From CAYWFP01 sp964457365 (lineage in GTDB: Bacteria > Planctomycetota > SZUA-567): 17,646 bases of DNA. Shown piece after piece: positions 1-7,184 of the stretch. The translations under genes and the position numbers were made by a program. The DNA lies in contig CAYWFP010000086.1 of assembly GCA_964457365.1 (NCBI GenBank), positions 1 through 17,646 of the forward strand. Reading direction: 5' to 3'. Numbering within the stretch: position 1 is the stretch's first letter; the number at the start of each line of letters is the position of its first letter. Below the pieces are notes generated by a model. That model searched no databases, was not told where the DNA came from, and saw nothing but the letters and a program-made list of their open reading frames with translations.

Positions 1-76
1 TGGTGGAGCCGATGGGAGTCGAACCCACGACCTCAGCATTGCGAACGCTGCGCTCTCCCAACTGAGCTACGGCCCC
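1..76 (-). tRNA. tRNA-Ala, anticodon CGC, CCA encoded
   Basis: The minus strand reads as a complete 76-nt tRNA. The acceptor stem GGGGCCG pairs with CGGCTCC, discriminator A73 follows and the CCA end is encoded. The D-arm (GCTCAGTTGGGAGAGC) and T-arm (GTGGGTTCGACTCCCAT) are canonical. The anticodon loop TTCGCAA gives anticodon CGC, reading the Ala codon GCG, common in such GC-rich coding sequence. The G3:U70 wobble pair, the identity element for alanyl-tRNA synthetase, is present and confirms the assignment. It lies 95 bp beyond the end of cbiJ in the same direction but has its own promoter, so it is probably a separate transcription unit. Confidence 0.97.
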
Positions 77-109
77 AATGAAAGAACCGGCGACGCCGGC
101 GAACGATGA

Positions 110-138
110 AGCTTACGCGCCGCGCGGAACTTTGTCAA
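110..138 (-). promoter_or_regulatory. sigma70-like promoter of the tRNA-Ala gene
   Basis: On the minus strand a perfect -35 box TTGACA (133-138) is followed after exactly 17 bases by TAAGCT (110-115), a 4/6 match to the -10 consensus. Transcription would start near 103, giving a leader of about 27 nt before the tRNA 5' end at 76. Box sequences and spacing are read directly; use by the housekeeping sigma factor is inferred. Confidence 0.75.
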
Positions 139-145
139 GACCCGA

Positions 146-166
146 CCCGCGGGCGTCCGCGCGGAC
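146..166. other. two adjacent GC palindromes just after the cbiJ stop
   Basis: A perfect 12-bp palindrome GTCCGCGCGGAC (155-166) and the 8-bp palindrome CCCGCGGG (146-153) lie 5 to 26 bases beyond the cbiJ stop codon, at the end of the 14-gene operon. They could form a small hairpin at the transcript end, but no U tract follows, so this is not a classical intrinsic terminator. In sequence this GC-rich, short palindromes also arise by chance. Confidence 0.3.
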
Positions 167-171
167 AAGCC

Positions 172-945
172 TCAGCCGCCCGGATCGCCGAGCAGCTCCG
201 CCAGCCGCGCCACCAGCGGCTCGAAACGGTCGAAGCTCTCGCCGGCTTCGTGCGGCGGACGCTCGACCAGGACGACGCGGCATCCCGCCTGCCGCGCGGC
301 CTCGAGCTTCTGCGGCAGCCCCCCGGCCACGCCGCTGTCCTTGGTCACCAGCACCGCCACGCCGCGGCCGGTGATCAGCGCCAGGTTCTCCGCGACGCCG
401 AAGGGACCGCGCGCGGCGACGATGTCGCCCTCGGCGAGCCCCGCCTCCCGGCACGCGGCCAGCGAATCCGCCGCGTCCAGGACGCGCGCGATGCAGCGCA
501 CGCCGGTGCGCTTCGCCTCGGCCGCGTACGTGCCCACATGCCGCGAGCCGACGGTCAGCAGCACCGTCTTGCCCGGCGCGCACGCCAGCCGCGCGGCGGC
601 GGCGTGATCCGGCGCGCGCGCGACCTGGTCGGCGTCCGTCGCGGCGGCGGGGCGCAGGTAGCTCAAGTACGGCACGTGACATCCGGCGGCCGCGAGCTTC
701 GCGTTGGCGCGGATCTCCCGCGCGTACGGGTGGGTCGCGTCGACGACGGCGCGGATGCCTTCATCGCGGATCAGACCGGCCAGGCCGTTCCGGTCGAGCG
801 CCCCGCTGCGGCGCCGCAGACGCGGATGCGCCGGCAGCGCCAGCGGCTCCCCCGTCGCCGTCGAGACCAGCACCGGCCGCTCCAGTCGCAGCAGCGCCGC
901 CGCCAGCACCGCCGTTTCGCTCGTGCCGCCCAGGAGCAGAATCAT
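172..945 (-). CDS. cbiJ: CbiJ/CobK family cobalt-precorrin-6A reductase
   Basis: A 257-residue protein of the usual length for the family that reduces (cobalt-)precorrin-6A to precorrin-6B with a nicotinamide cofactor. It begins with the family's typical GGTSE motif (residues 6-10), carries VDATHPYA at 68-75, and near the C-terminus has VTKDSG followed by GG, a lysine and an ERP motif, as in CobK/CbiJ proteins. The ATG at 945 overlaps the cbiH stop as ATGA, which fixes the start. It is the last gene of the minus-strand operon and acts between CbiD and CbiE/CbiT. No truncation or frameshift is seen. The cobalt-containing substrate is inferred from the surrounding anaerobic-pathway genes. Confidence 0.93.
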   Translation of the reverse strand: MILLLGGTSETAVLAAALLRLERPVLVSTATGEPLALPAHPRLRRRSGALDRNGLAGLIRDEGIRAVVDATHPYAREIRANAKLAAAGCHVPYLSYLRPAAATDADQVARAPDHAAAARLACAPGKTVLLTVGSRHVGTYAAEAKRTGVRCIARVLDAADSLAACREAGLAEGDIVAARGPFGVAENLALITGRGVAVLVTKDSGVAGGLPQKLEAARQAGCRVVLVERPPHEAGESFDRFEPLVARLAELLGDPGG

Positions 946-1664
946 ACCGCGTATCCCCGCGGCGTCAGCAGCCACGCCCCGCTGCGGCGCGTCTGCTCGT
1001 TGCCGATCAAGACCACGCTGCGCATGTCCACCGGCGCCTCCGGCAGCGCCGCCAGCGTGGTGATCCGCGTCGTCTCCTCCGGCAGGCTCGCGGCGGTGAC
1101 GACGCCGACGAGGGTCTCGCGCGGCCGGTACTCCAGCGCCAGCGCGACCGTATCCCGAAACGGCTGCGTGCGGCTGCGGCTGCGGGGGTTGTACAGCGCC
1201 ACGACGAAACCGGCGGAGAAGACCGCGCGCAGGCGTTTCTCGATCTGTTCCCACGGCACCAGCAGGTCGCTCAGGCTGACCGTGGCGTAGTCGAGCATCA
1301 AGGGCGCGCCCAGGCGCGCGGCGGCCGCGGAAGACGCGGTCACGCCGGGGACGATCTCGACTTCGGCGGCCATCCCCTCGGCCTCGGCCAGTTCCAGCAC
1401 CAGCCCGGCCATGCCGTAGACGCCCGGGTCGCCCGAGGAGACCAGCGCCACCTCCGCGCCCGCGGCGGCCCGCGCGAGCGCCTCGCGGCAACGCGCCACC
1501 TCCTGCTTCATCCCCGAGGCCACCGTCTCCTTGCCCGCGAGCAGGTCGGCGACGCGCTCGAGGTACGGCGCGTACCCGATAACGACATCGGCGGCGGCGA
1601 TGGCCTCCTCGGCGCGGCGGGTGCGGTCCGGCGCGCCCCCGGGACCGATGCCTACCACCCGCAC
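942..1664 (-). CDS. cbiH: cobalt-factor III methyltransferase (C17), CbiH/CobJ family
   Basis: A 240-residue SAM-dependent tetrapyrrole methyltransferase. Family marks include GIGPGG near the N-terminus (5-10), YAPY (31-34), SSGDPGVYGMAG (76-87), VPGVTA (105-110), SLSDLLVPW (130-138) and LYNPRS (157-162). The SLSDLL..PW block separates CbiH/CobJ from its paralogues. It methylates C17 and contracts the ring. The start is a GTG at 1664, lying 13 nt inside the end of cbiG; AAGGA a few bases upstream is a suitable ribosome binding site. One oddity is leucine at 124, where relatives I recall have histidine in an HDF motif (here LDY). Confidence 0.93.
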   Translation of the reverse strand: MRVVGIGPGGAPDRTRRAEEAIAAADVVIGYAPYLERVADLLAGKETVASGMKQEVARCREALARAAAGAEVALVSSGDPGVYGMAGLVLELAEAEGMAAEVEIVPGVTASSAAAARLGAPLMLDYATVSLSDLLVPWEQIEKRLRAVFSAGFVVALYNPRSRSRTQPFRDTVALALEYRPRETLVGVVTAASLPEETTRITTLAALPEAPVDMRSVVLIGNEQTRRSGAWLLTPRGYAV

Positions 1665-2425
1665 TCTTCCTTCGCCAGCGCCACGGTCACTCCCGCGTGC
1701 GCTCTCTTCTCGAGCAGTAATCGCGTTCTCCTTCCCGCCAGCAACGCCGCCGGCTCCGCCACCGCCGGCAGGCCCACTTTCTCCTCGACGAACTCCGACG
1801 CGGCGAACGCCTTGGCGCAGGCGCGGATCTCCGCGTCGGGAACGATCCGCAGCGGCACCTTCAGCATTCCGGCCGCTTCATGCAGTCCCGGCTCATCGCG
1901 TTTGACCCCGGCCGTGGCCAGCAGGCGCAGGCTTTCGGTCGTCTCGCCCGCCTCGGCCAGCGCCTTCTCCAGCGCGGCGAGGACGGTCCGCGACGCGACG
2001 CCGCGTCGGCAGCCGATCCCCGCGATCAGAGTCTTGCGGGCCTCGGTGGTCGTGCTGATTACCGGTTCGGCGCCGAGGATGTTCCCCACCGTCAGCGCCA
2101 GTTCGTTGGCCCCGCCCTCGTGCCCCGAGAGCAGGCTCACCGCCCAGCGCGCGCCGATGTCGACGACGACCACCGCCGGGTCGCGATGCTTGTCCGCCGC
2201 GTGCGCGGCCACGGCGCGGACGGCGACACCGCAGGGCATGAGGTAGACCAGCCCGGCGTACTGCGCGAAGATGCTCCGCGTCAGATCGAGCACGCTGGCG
2301 AACGACTCGGCCGGGCACGGCGGCGCGACCGCTTCGTGGACATAGACCGTCGCCTCCAGCGCCGCGGCCAGCTTCGCCGCCAGCGCCGCGCCTTCCTCCG
2401 AGAGCGCCAGCACGGCGATGCTCAT
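1652..2425 (-). CDS. cbiG: CbiG, cobalt-precorrin-5A hydrolase, short form without middle domain
   Basis: A 257-residue protein; CbiG is usually about 340-360. The N-terminal domain (about 1-128) has the family motifs MPCG (63-66), SGHEGGAN (100-107) and PVISTTTEA (121-129). The C-terminal CobE-like domain follows at once, with GIGCRRG (136-142) and GLHEAAG (180-186). The roughly 90-residue middle domain normally between them is absent, with no frame break, so this looks like a natural compact form rather than a damaged gene. CbiG opens the delta-lactone of cobalt-precorrin-5A and releases acetaldehyde. The ATG at 2425 overlaps the cbiF stop as ATGA; the stop is TAG. Confidence 0.9.
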   Translation of the reverse strand: MSIAVLALSEEGAALAAKLAAALEATVYVHEAVAPPCPAESFASVLDLTRSIFAQYAGLVYLMPCGVAVRAVAAHAADKHRDPAVVVVDIGARWAVSLLSGHEGGANELALTVGNILGAEPVISTTTEARKTLIAGIGCRRGVASRTVLAALEKALAEAGETTESLRLLATAGVKRDEPGLHEAAGMLKVPLRIVPDAEIRACAKAFAASEFVEEKVGLPAVAEPAALLAGRRTRLLLEKRAHAGVTVALAKEECGW

Positions 2426-3174
2426 GAGGGCTCGCCTTTCCGGTAGCCGTGGCCGAAGGAGCGCTCGTACAGCCTCGACGCGGGCAGGTCCGTCCCCAGC
2501 GCGCGCCCGACCAGGATCACCGCGGTGCGCTCGAAATGCCCGGCCTTCTGCGGCAGCTCCGCCAGCGGCGCGCGGACGAACTGTTCGTCCGGCCAGGAGG
2601 CGTGGAAGACCAGCGCCGCCGGACAGTCCGCGCCGTAGTGCGGGCTCAGCGCCGCGCACACCTCCGCCAGCTTCCCCGTCGAGAGATAGAGGCAGAGCGT
2701 CGCGCCGGTGGCGGCGAAAGCGTCGAGCTTCTCGCGCGGGGGCATGGGCGTGCGGCCGGGCGTGCGCGTCAGCACCACCGTCTGCGCCACCTCCGGCGCG
2801 GTCAGTTCCACCCGCAGCGCCGCGGCGGCGGCCTGGAAGGCGCTGATGCCGGGGACGATCTCGCAGGCGATGCCCATTTCGTCCAGCCGGCGCATCTGCT
2901 CGCCGATGGCGCCGTAGAGCGCCGGCTCGCCGGTATGCAGCCGCACGACGTCGACCTCCCGCTCGCGGCAGTCGGCGATCGCCGCCATGATCGCCTCGAG
3001 GTCCATCCCGGCCGAGTCGTGGACCGCGCAGTCGACGGGGACGAGCGCGAGAATCTCCGGGTTAACCAGGCTGCCGGCCCAGATGCAGCAGCGCGCCGCC
3101 TCCAGCAAGCGCCTGGCCTTGACCGTCAACAGTTCCGGATCTCCCGGCCCCGCGCCGACGAACCAGACCTTCAT
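2422..3174 (-). CDS. cbiF: cobalt-precorrin-4 methyltransferase (C11), CbiF/CobM family
   Basis: A 250-residue SAM-dependent methyltransferase acting at C11 of the corrin precursor. Diagnostic blocks are VGAGPGDPELLT (6-17), AGSLVNPE (33-40), RLHTGEPALYGA (78-89), PGISAFQAAAA (108-118) and LTRTPGRTP further on. AGSLVNPE together with the HTGEPALYGA glycine-rich loop is typical of CbiF/CobM and not of the C20, C17 or C5 enzymes. Length is normal. The start ATG at 3174 overlaps the cbiE stop as ATGA. The C-terminal tail (about 235-250) is polar and low in conservation. Confidence 0.95.
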   Translation of the reverse strand: MKVWFVGAGPGDPELLTVKARRLLEAARCCIWAGSLVNPEILALVPVDCAVHDSAGMDLEAIMAAIADCREREVDVVRLHTGEPALYGAIGEQMRRLDEMGIACEIVPGISAFQAAAAALRVELTAPEVAQTVVLTRTPGRTPMPPREKLDAFAATGATLCLYLSTGKLAEVCAALSPHYGADCPAALVFHASWPDEQFVRAPLAELPQKAGHFERTAVILVGRALGTDLPASRLYERSFGHGYRKGEPS

Positions 3175-3800
3175 GCCGTCTCCTTCCGTTGCAGCACGAG
3201 GATCGCGCACGCGGCGCCGAGCGTCTCGTCGTCGCTCCAGCCGTCGACGCGGACGACCGCCTCGGTCGCCAGCGACAGGTCGCGGCAGAGCCACGCCTCG
3301 TGCGTGCCGTAGAGTTCCTTCAGCGTCGCGCGCACCCACGGCAGCGACTTCGCGCCGCCGCTCAGCACGAGGACCAGCTCCTCGCATGCCAGTTCCGCCG
3401 CGCCCAGGTCGGTCTCGCGGCCGTGCACCGAGACGATCCGCGCCTCCGTCCACGACAGCCCCAGCCGCGCGCAGGCCAGTTGCAGCGCACTCACCGCCGG
3501 GATCACCTTGCACGCCTCGCGGCCGAAGTAGTCGAGCACGTTCCTGGCGAAGCTGTAGGCCCCCGGATCGCCGCTGACGAGCACCGCCACGCGTTTCGAC
3601 CGTCGGCGCTCGTCCATGGTCATCAGCGTCTCGTCCAGGTCCGCGCCGAGGCGGACGATCTCGCCGTCGTACATGGGGAAGAGCTCCAGCAGGCGCTCGC
3701 TGCCGACGAGAACCTCGGCCTCGGCCACCGCCGCGCAGGCCGCGCCGGTGAGGTAGGCCGGACTGCCCGGGCCGCAACCGACGATCAGGATCGTGTCCAT
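3171..3800 (-). CDS. cbiE: cobalt-precorrin-7 methyltransferase (C5), CbiE, stand-alone
   Basis: A 209-residue single-domain methyltransferase matching CbiE or the N-terminal half of CobL. Motifs are GCGPGSP (8-14), LVSGDPGAYS (75-84), IPAVSALQLACARLG (101-115) and SVHGR (125-129). It methylates C5. The partner CbiT, which methylates C15 and decarboxylates, is neither fused nor found elsewhere in the window. The ATG at 3800 lies 16 nt inside the end of cbiD, and GGAGAG eight bases upstream supports this start. The protein ends by an ATGA overlap with cbiF. Confidence 0.93.
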   Translation of the reverse strand: MDTILIVGCGPGSPAYLTGAACAAVAEAEVLVGSERLLELFPMYDGEIVRLGADLDETLMTMDERRRSKRVAVLVSGDPGAYSFARNVLDYFGREACKVIPAVSALQLACARLGLSWTEARIVSVHGRETDLGAAELACEELVLVLSGGAKSLPWVRATLKELYGTHEAWLCRDLSLATEAVVRVDGWSDDETLGAACAILVLQRKETA

Positions 3801-4837
3801 GGCGCCAACTCTCCGTCTTCGCCCAGAATGTTCCCGGCCATGTCGATCAGGATCACCGCCGCGTCGAGCCCGTACGTCGGCGCGACCGTTTCCCGGATGC
3901 GCGCGGCCAGCTCGTTCCCGGCCCGTTCCCGGCGCGTCTGCTCCAGCGCCGCGAAGAGCCCTTCCACCGTTTCGCTCGCCGGCGCCTCGCCGGACAGCTC
4001 GCGCAGCAGCGCGGCCACGTACGGCGCCGCCGGCGCCGAGCGCGAGGAATGCGTATCGCGCACGCCGCGCGCGAGCTTGGCCAGCTTGCCCGGATGCCCC
4101 AGCAGCAGCACCGCCTCGAAGTCGCGTCGCGCGACTTCATCCAGCGCGAAGCCCCATTCGTTGCTCACCTCGATCAATTGCTCTCCGGCGAGCCTGAAAT
4201 GCCCCTCCGCGGCCCTGGCGCCGATGTTGCCCGGCACCAGCACCGGCGCGCGCACGCCCGCGGCGTGCGCCACGTCCAGCGCGCAGGCGACGGTATCCTT
4301 CACCGCCTGGCACGAATACGGCCGCACCCGCCCGCTCGTGCCCAGGATCGAGAGCCCCCCGACGACGCCCAGGCGCGGATTGAACGTCTGCGCCGCCAGC
4401 GCCTCGCCGCCGGGGACGGCCACGGTCACCGTCAGCGCCAGCGGCGTCACCTCGCGGATCGCTTGCGCGATGAGTTCGCGCGGCGCGGGGTTGATCGCGG
4501 CTTCGCCGGGCGGGAGCTGAAGCCCGGCCTTGGTCACCGTGCCCACCCCCGCCCCGGCGCGGAAGAGAATCCCATCCCCCGCGTGCGGCGCCAGCGTCGC
4601 CACCACCAGCACGCCGTCGGTGACGTCCGGATCGTCGCCGGCGTCCTTGCGCACTCCCGCCTCGGCCCGGCGCGTATCGCCGCGGGCGTACTCCACCGGC
4701 AGGGTCGCCGCCTCGCCCGCGGGCAGCCTCAGCGCGACCTGCGCCGGCGCTTCGCCTCCGACCAGGATCGCCGCCGCCGCTTTCGCCGCCGCCGCCGCGC
4801 AGGTGCCGGTGGTGAAGCCGCAGCGCAGTCCGCTCAT
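3785..4837 (-). CDS. cbiD: CbiD, cobalt-precorrin-5B C1-methyltransferase
   Basis: A 350-residue protein, slightly shorter than the usual 360-380. It opens with GFTTGTCAAAAAKA (7-20), the CbiD hallmark, followed by KDAGDDPDVTDG (64-75), LSILGTSGRV (162-171) and LLGHPGKLAKLARG (245-258) with a THS at 262-264. CbiD methylates C1 in the anaerobic pathway and is not related to the other SAM methyltransferases here. Its presence is strong evidence for the cobalt-early route. The ATG at 4837 overlaps the upstream cbiX-cbiC stop as ATGA. Confidence 0.96.
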   Translation of the reverse strand: MSGLRCGFTTGTCAAAAAKAAAAILVGGEAPAQVALRLPAGEAATLPVEYARGDTRRAEAGVRKDAGDDPDVTDGVLVVATLAPHAGDGILFRAGAGVGTVTKAGLQLPPGEAAINPAPRELIAQAIREVTPLALTVTVAVPGGEALAAQTFNPRLGVVGGLSILGTSGRVRPYSCQAVKDTVACALDVAHAAGVRAPVLVPGNIGARAAEGHFRLAGEQLIEVSNEWGFALDEVARRDFEAVLLLGHPGKLAKLARGVRDTHSSRSAPAAPYVAALLRELSGEAPASETVEGLFAALEQTRRERAGNELAARIRETVAPTYGLDAAVILIDMAGNILGEDGELAPWTRS

Positions 4838-5823
4838 GCCTCCGCCTCCGCCAGCAGCGCCAGCGCGTTCGCCGCCGCCGCCGCCGCGGGGCTGCCGCCG
4901 CGGGGCGAGGTGTTGGTGATGTAGACCAGCGCCGTTTCCAGCAGCGCGCACTTCGACTCGCGCGCGCCGACGAAGCCGACCGGCAGGCCGACCACCAGCG
5001 CCGGCGCGATGCGTCCTTCCTCCGCCAGCTCCATGATCCGCCACAGCGCCGTCGGGGCATTGCCGACGGCGACGATCGCCCCGTCCATGCGCGGCGCGAG
5101 CTTGTCCATCGCGGCCGCCGCGCGCGTGATCTTCTCCGCCTGCGCCCGCGCTCGGACGTCCTCGTCGCGGATCGCGCAGAGCGCCTCGGCGGCGGTGCGG
5201 GTGATGCCCGCCTGCAGAATGGTGCTGTCGCAGATCACCGGCTTGCCGCCTCGCAGCGCCGCGACGCCCGCGTCCACCGCCTCCGGGTGGAGGCGCAGGC
5301 TCTGGGCGAAGCCGAAGTCGGCGGTGGCGTGGATGATCCGCCGCGCCACCGCGTGCGCGCCGGGCGCGAGGGCCTCGCGCGCCAGGCGCGTGTCGATGAT
5401 CTCGTGGCTGAGCGCTTCGATCCCGCCGCCGGTCGTCGGCAGCTTCGCCGGGTCCGCCGTCGCCTCGGCGACGCGGTCGACGAGCAGGTCCTCCAGCAGC
5501 GGATCGTTCTCCAGCGGCGGCAGCAACTCGAACGCGACGCCCGGATGCGCCGTGCGCAGCGCCGCCAGCGCCTGCGGCAGATCCTCGCTCAGGTGCACCC
5601 CCCGGTGCAGGAAGTACGGCAGCAGGCCGACCGCCGCCGCGCCCCCGGCGACCAGTTCCGCCGCCGCGGCTTGAATATCCGGCTGCGCCATCGACATGAA
5701 CGCGTGCGCCACCGCGGTTCCGCGCGCGCGGGCGGCTACCCGCGCGGCCAGTTCCGCGAACGCCTCGCCGCTCTCGACGCGGCGGCTGCCGTGGGCGATC
5801 AGGAGAATCGCGGTCTTGCTCAT
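4834..5823 (-). CDS. cbiX-cbiC: CbiX-CbiC fusion: sirohydrochlorin cobaltochelatase plus cobalt-precorrin-8 methylmutase
   Basis: One 329-residue frame contains two enzymes. Residues 1 to about 122 are a short-type CbiX chelatase with LIAHGSRR (8-15), where H11 is the expected metal-site histidine, and LPYFLHRGVHLSEDLP (68-83), supplying H73/H77. Residues about 131-329 are a CbiC/CobH methylmutase with RRIIHATADF (161-170; H165 matches the catalytic histidine), CDSTILQAGITR (198-209), VGNAPTALWRI and GLPVGFVGARESK. The halves act at opposite ends of ring synthesis: cobalt insertion into sirohydrochlorin, and the final 1,5-methyl shift giving cobyrinate. A short linker (about 122-131) joins them. 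The start ATG overlaps the cbiA stop as ATGA. Cobalt specificity is inferred from context. Confidence 0.93.
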   Translation of the reverse strand: MSKTAILLIAHGSRRVESGEAFAELAARVAARARGTAVAHAFMSMAQPDIQAAAAELVAGGAAAVGLLPYFLHRGVHLSEDLPQALAALRTAHPGVAFELLPPLENDPLLEDLLVDRVAEATADPAKLPTTGGGIEALSHEIIDTRLAREALAPGAHAVARRIIHATADFGFAQSLRLHPEAVDAGVAALRGGKPVICDSTILQAGITRTAAEALCAIRDEDVRARAQAEKITRAAAAMDKLAPRMDGAIVAVGNAPTALWRIMELAEEGRIAPALVVGLPVGFVGARESKCALLETALVYITNTSPRGGSPAAAAAANALALLAEAEA

Positions 5824-7184
5824 GCGTTCCTTTCGCAGAGATCCAGGAAATGCGCCACCGCGCGCGGCCGGCTCGCCAGGTGCAGGTGGATATAGCTCGC
5901 CAGCACGCCGCCGCGCCGGAAACCTTCCGCCGCCGCGCTCTCGCTCCGGCGATACGCCACGCGATACACCCGCGCGCAGTCGCGGTCAAGCCTCTTCTGC
6001 TCCAGCAGCCGGCTGAAGTGGAATTCGTGCCCGCGCAGCACGTCGCCTTCAGCGCCCCAGAGCGTCTCCGCCGCCAGCGTCACCTCGACCAGGCCCAGCC
6101 GCTGGAGCTTCGGCAGCATCCGCGTCCGCGCCGGCAGGAGCCCGACCATGGGAAAGCTCTCGCCCTCGCACTCGAGCGCCTCGGCCAGGTACATCAGCCC
6201 GCCGCACTCGCCGTAGACGATGCCGCCGTTCTCGGCGAAACGCCTGACCGCCGCGCGCATCGGTTCGTTGGCGGCGAGCTCGCGCGCGCGTACCTCCGGG
6301 TACCCGCCGCCGAGAATCAGCGCCTGCAGATCCGGCGGCAAGGCCGTATCCGAGAGCGGCGAGAACGGCACGATCTCCGCGCCGGCCTCCTCCAGCGCCT
6401 CGAGGTTGTCGGGATAGTAAAAGTGAAACGCCTTGTCCCGCGCCAGCCCGATCCGCGCGCGCTTCGCCTGCGGCCGCGCCGTCGGCGCCGGTGCGGCCGG
6501 AGAGGTCGTGCCGCACGCGGCGAGCAGCGCCTCCGGGTCGACCCCGGCGAGCACCCCGTCGGCGAGCGTATCCAGCAGCGGCTCGGTAAGCGTCTCCCTG
6601 TCGGCGGTGACCAGCCCCAGGTGGCGCTCCGGAAGCGGCGGCAGCGCGCCCTTGCCCACGTGGCCCAGAAGCGGCGGCAGGCCCGCGTGCGCCAGCGCCT
6701 CGCCCAGCAGCGCCGCGTGCCGCGCCGAGCCGCAGCGGTTGGCGACGACGCCGGCGAAGCGCAGGTCGGCGAACTCGACGTACCCCTTGACCAGTGCCGC
6801 GACGCTCCCGGCCATGCCGCCCGCGTCGACGACCAGCACCACCGGCAGCGCCAGCGCGCGGGCGATCTCGGCGGTACTGCCCGCCAGCGCGGTCGGCTCC
6901 GCGCCGTCGTAGAGCCCCATCACCCCCTCGATCACCGCCGCGTCGGCGTCTTTGGTCTTGCGCGCGAAACACGCCCGCGCGTAGTCGAGCCCGCACATCC
7001 AGCCGTCGAGGTTGTAACACGCCCGTCCGCTCGCCAGCGCCAGGTAGGTCGGGTCCAGGTAGTCCGGACCGACCTTGAAGCTCTGCACGCGCGTGCCGCG
7101 CCGCGCCAGCGCCCGTATCAGGCCGAGGGTGATGCTGGTCTTCCCGGCGCCGCTGTGGGTGCCGGCGACGACGAAAGCGTTCAC
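5820..7184 (-). CDS. cbiA: cobyrinate a,c-diamide synthase CbiA
   Basis: A 454-residue ATP- and glutamine-dependent amidotransferase that amidates the a and c carboxylates of cobyrinate. The N-terminal BioD-like ATPase domain carries a P-loop at 8-16 (GTHSGAGKT), then VGPDYLDPTYL and EGVMGLYDG. The C-terminal class-I-like glutaminase domain has ILGGGYPE and YGECGGLMYL with the nucleophile at C327, plus GHEFHFS and the terminal HLHLAS. YGECGGLMYL and GHEFHFS favour CbiA over CbiP. The start is GTG at 7184, overlapping the cbiB stop as GTGA; the protein then begins directly with its first beta strand, so no upstream start is needed. Confidence 0.95.
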   Translation of the reverse strand: MNAFVVAGTHSGAGKTSITLGLIRALARRGTRVQSFKVGPDYLDPTYLALASGRACYNLDGWMCGLDYARACFARKTKDADAAVIEGVMGLYDGAEPTALAGSTAEIARALALPVVLVVDAGGMAGSVAALVKGYVEFADLRFAGVVANRCGSARHAALLGEALAHAGLPPLLGHVGKGALPPLPERHLGLVTADRETLTEPLLDTLADGVLAGVDPEALLAACGTTSPAAPAPTARPQAKRARIGLARDKAFHFYYPDNLEALEEAGAEIVPFSPLSDTALPPDLQALILGGGYPEVRARELAANEPMRAAVRRFAENGGIVYGECGGLMYLAEALECEGESFPMVGLLPARTRMLPKLQRLGLVEVTLAAETLWGAEGDVLRGHEFHFSRLLEQKRLDRDCARVYRVAYRRSESAAAEGFRRGGVLASYIHLHLASRPRAVAHFLDLCERNA

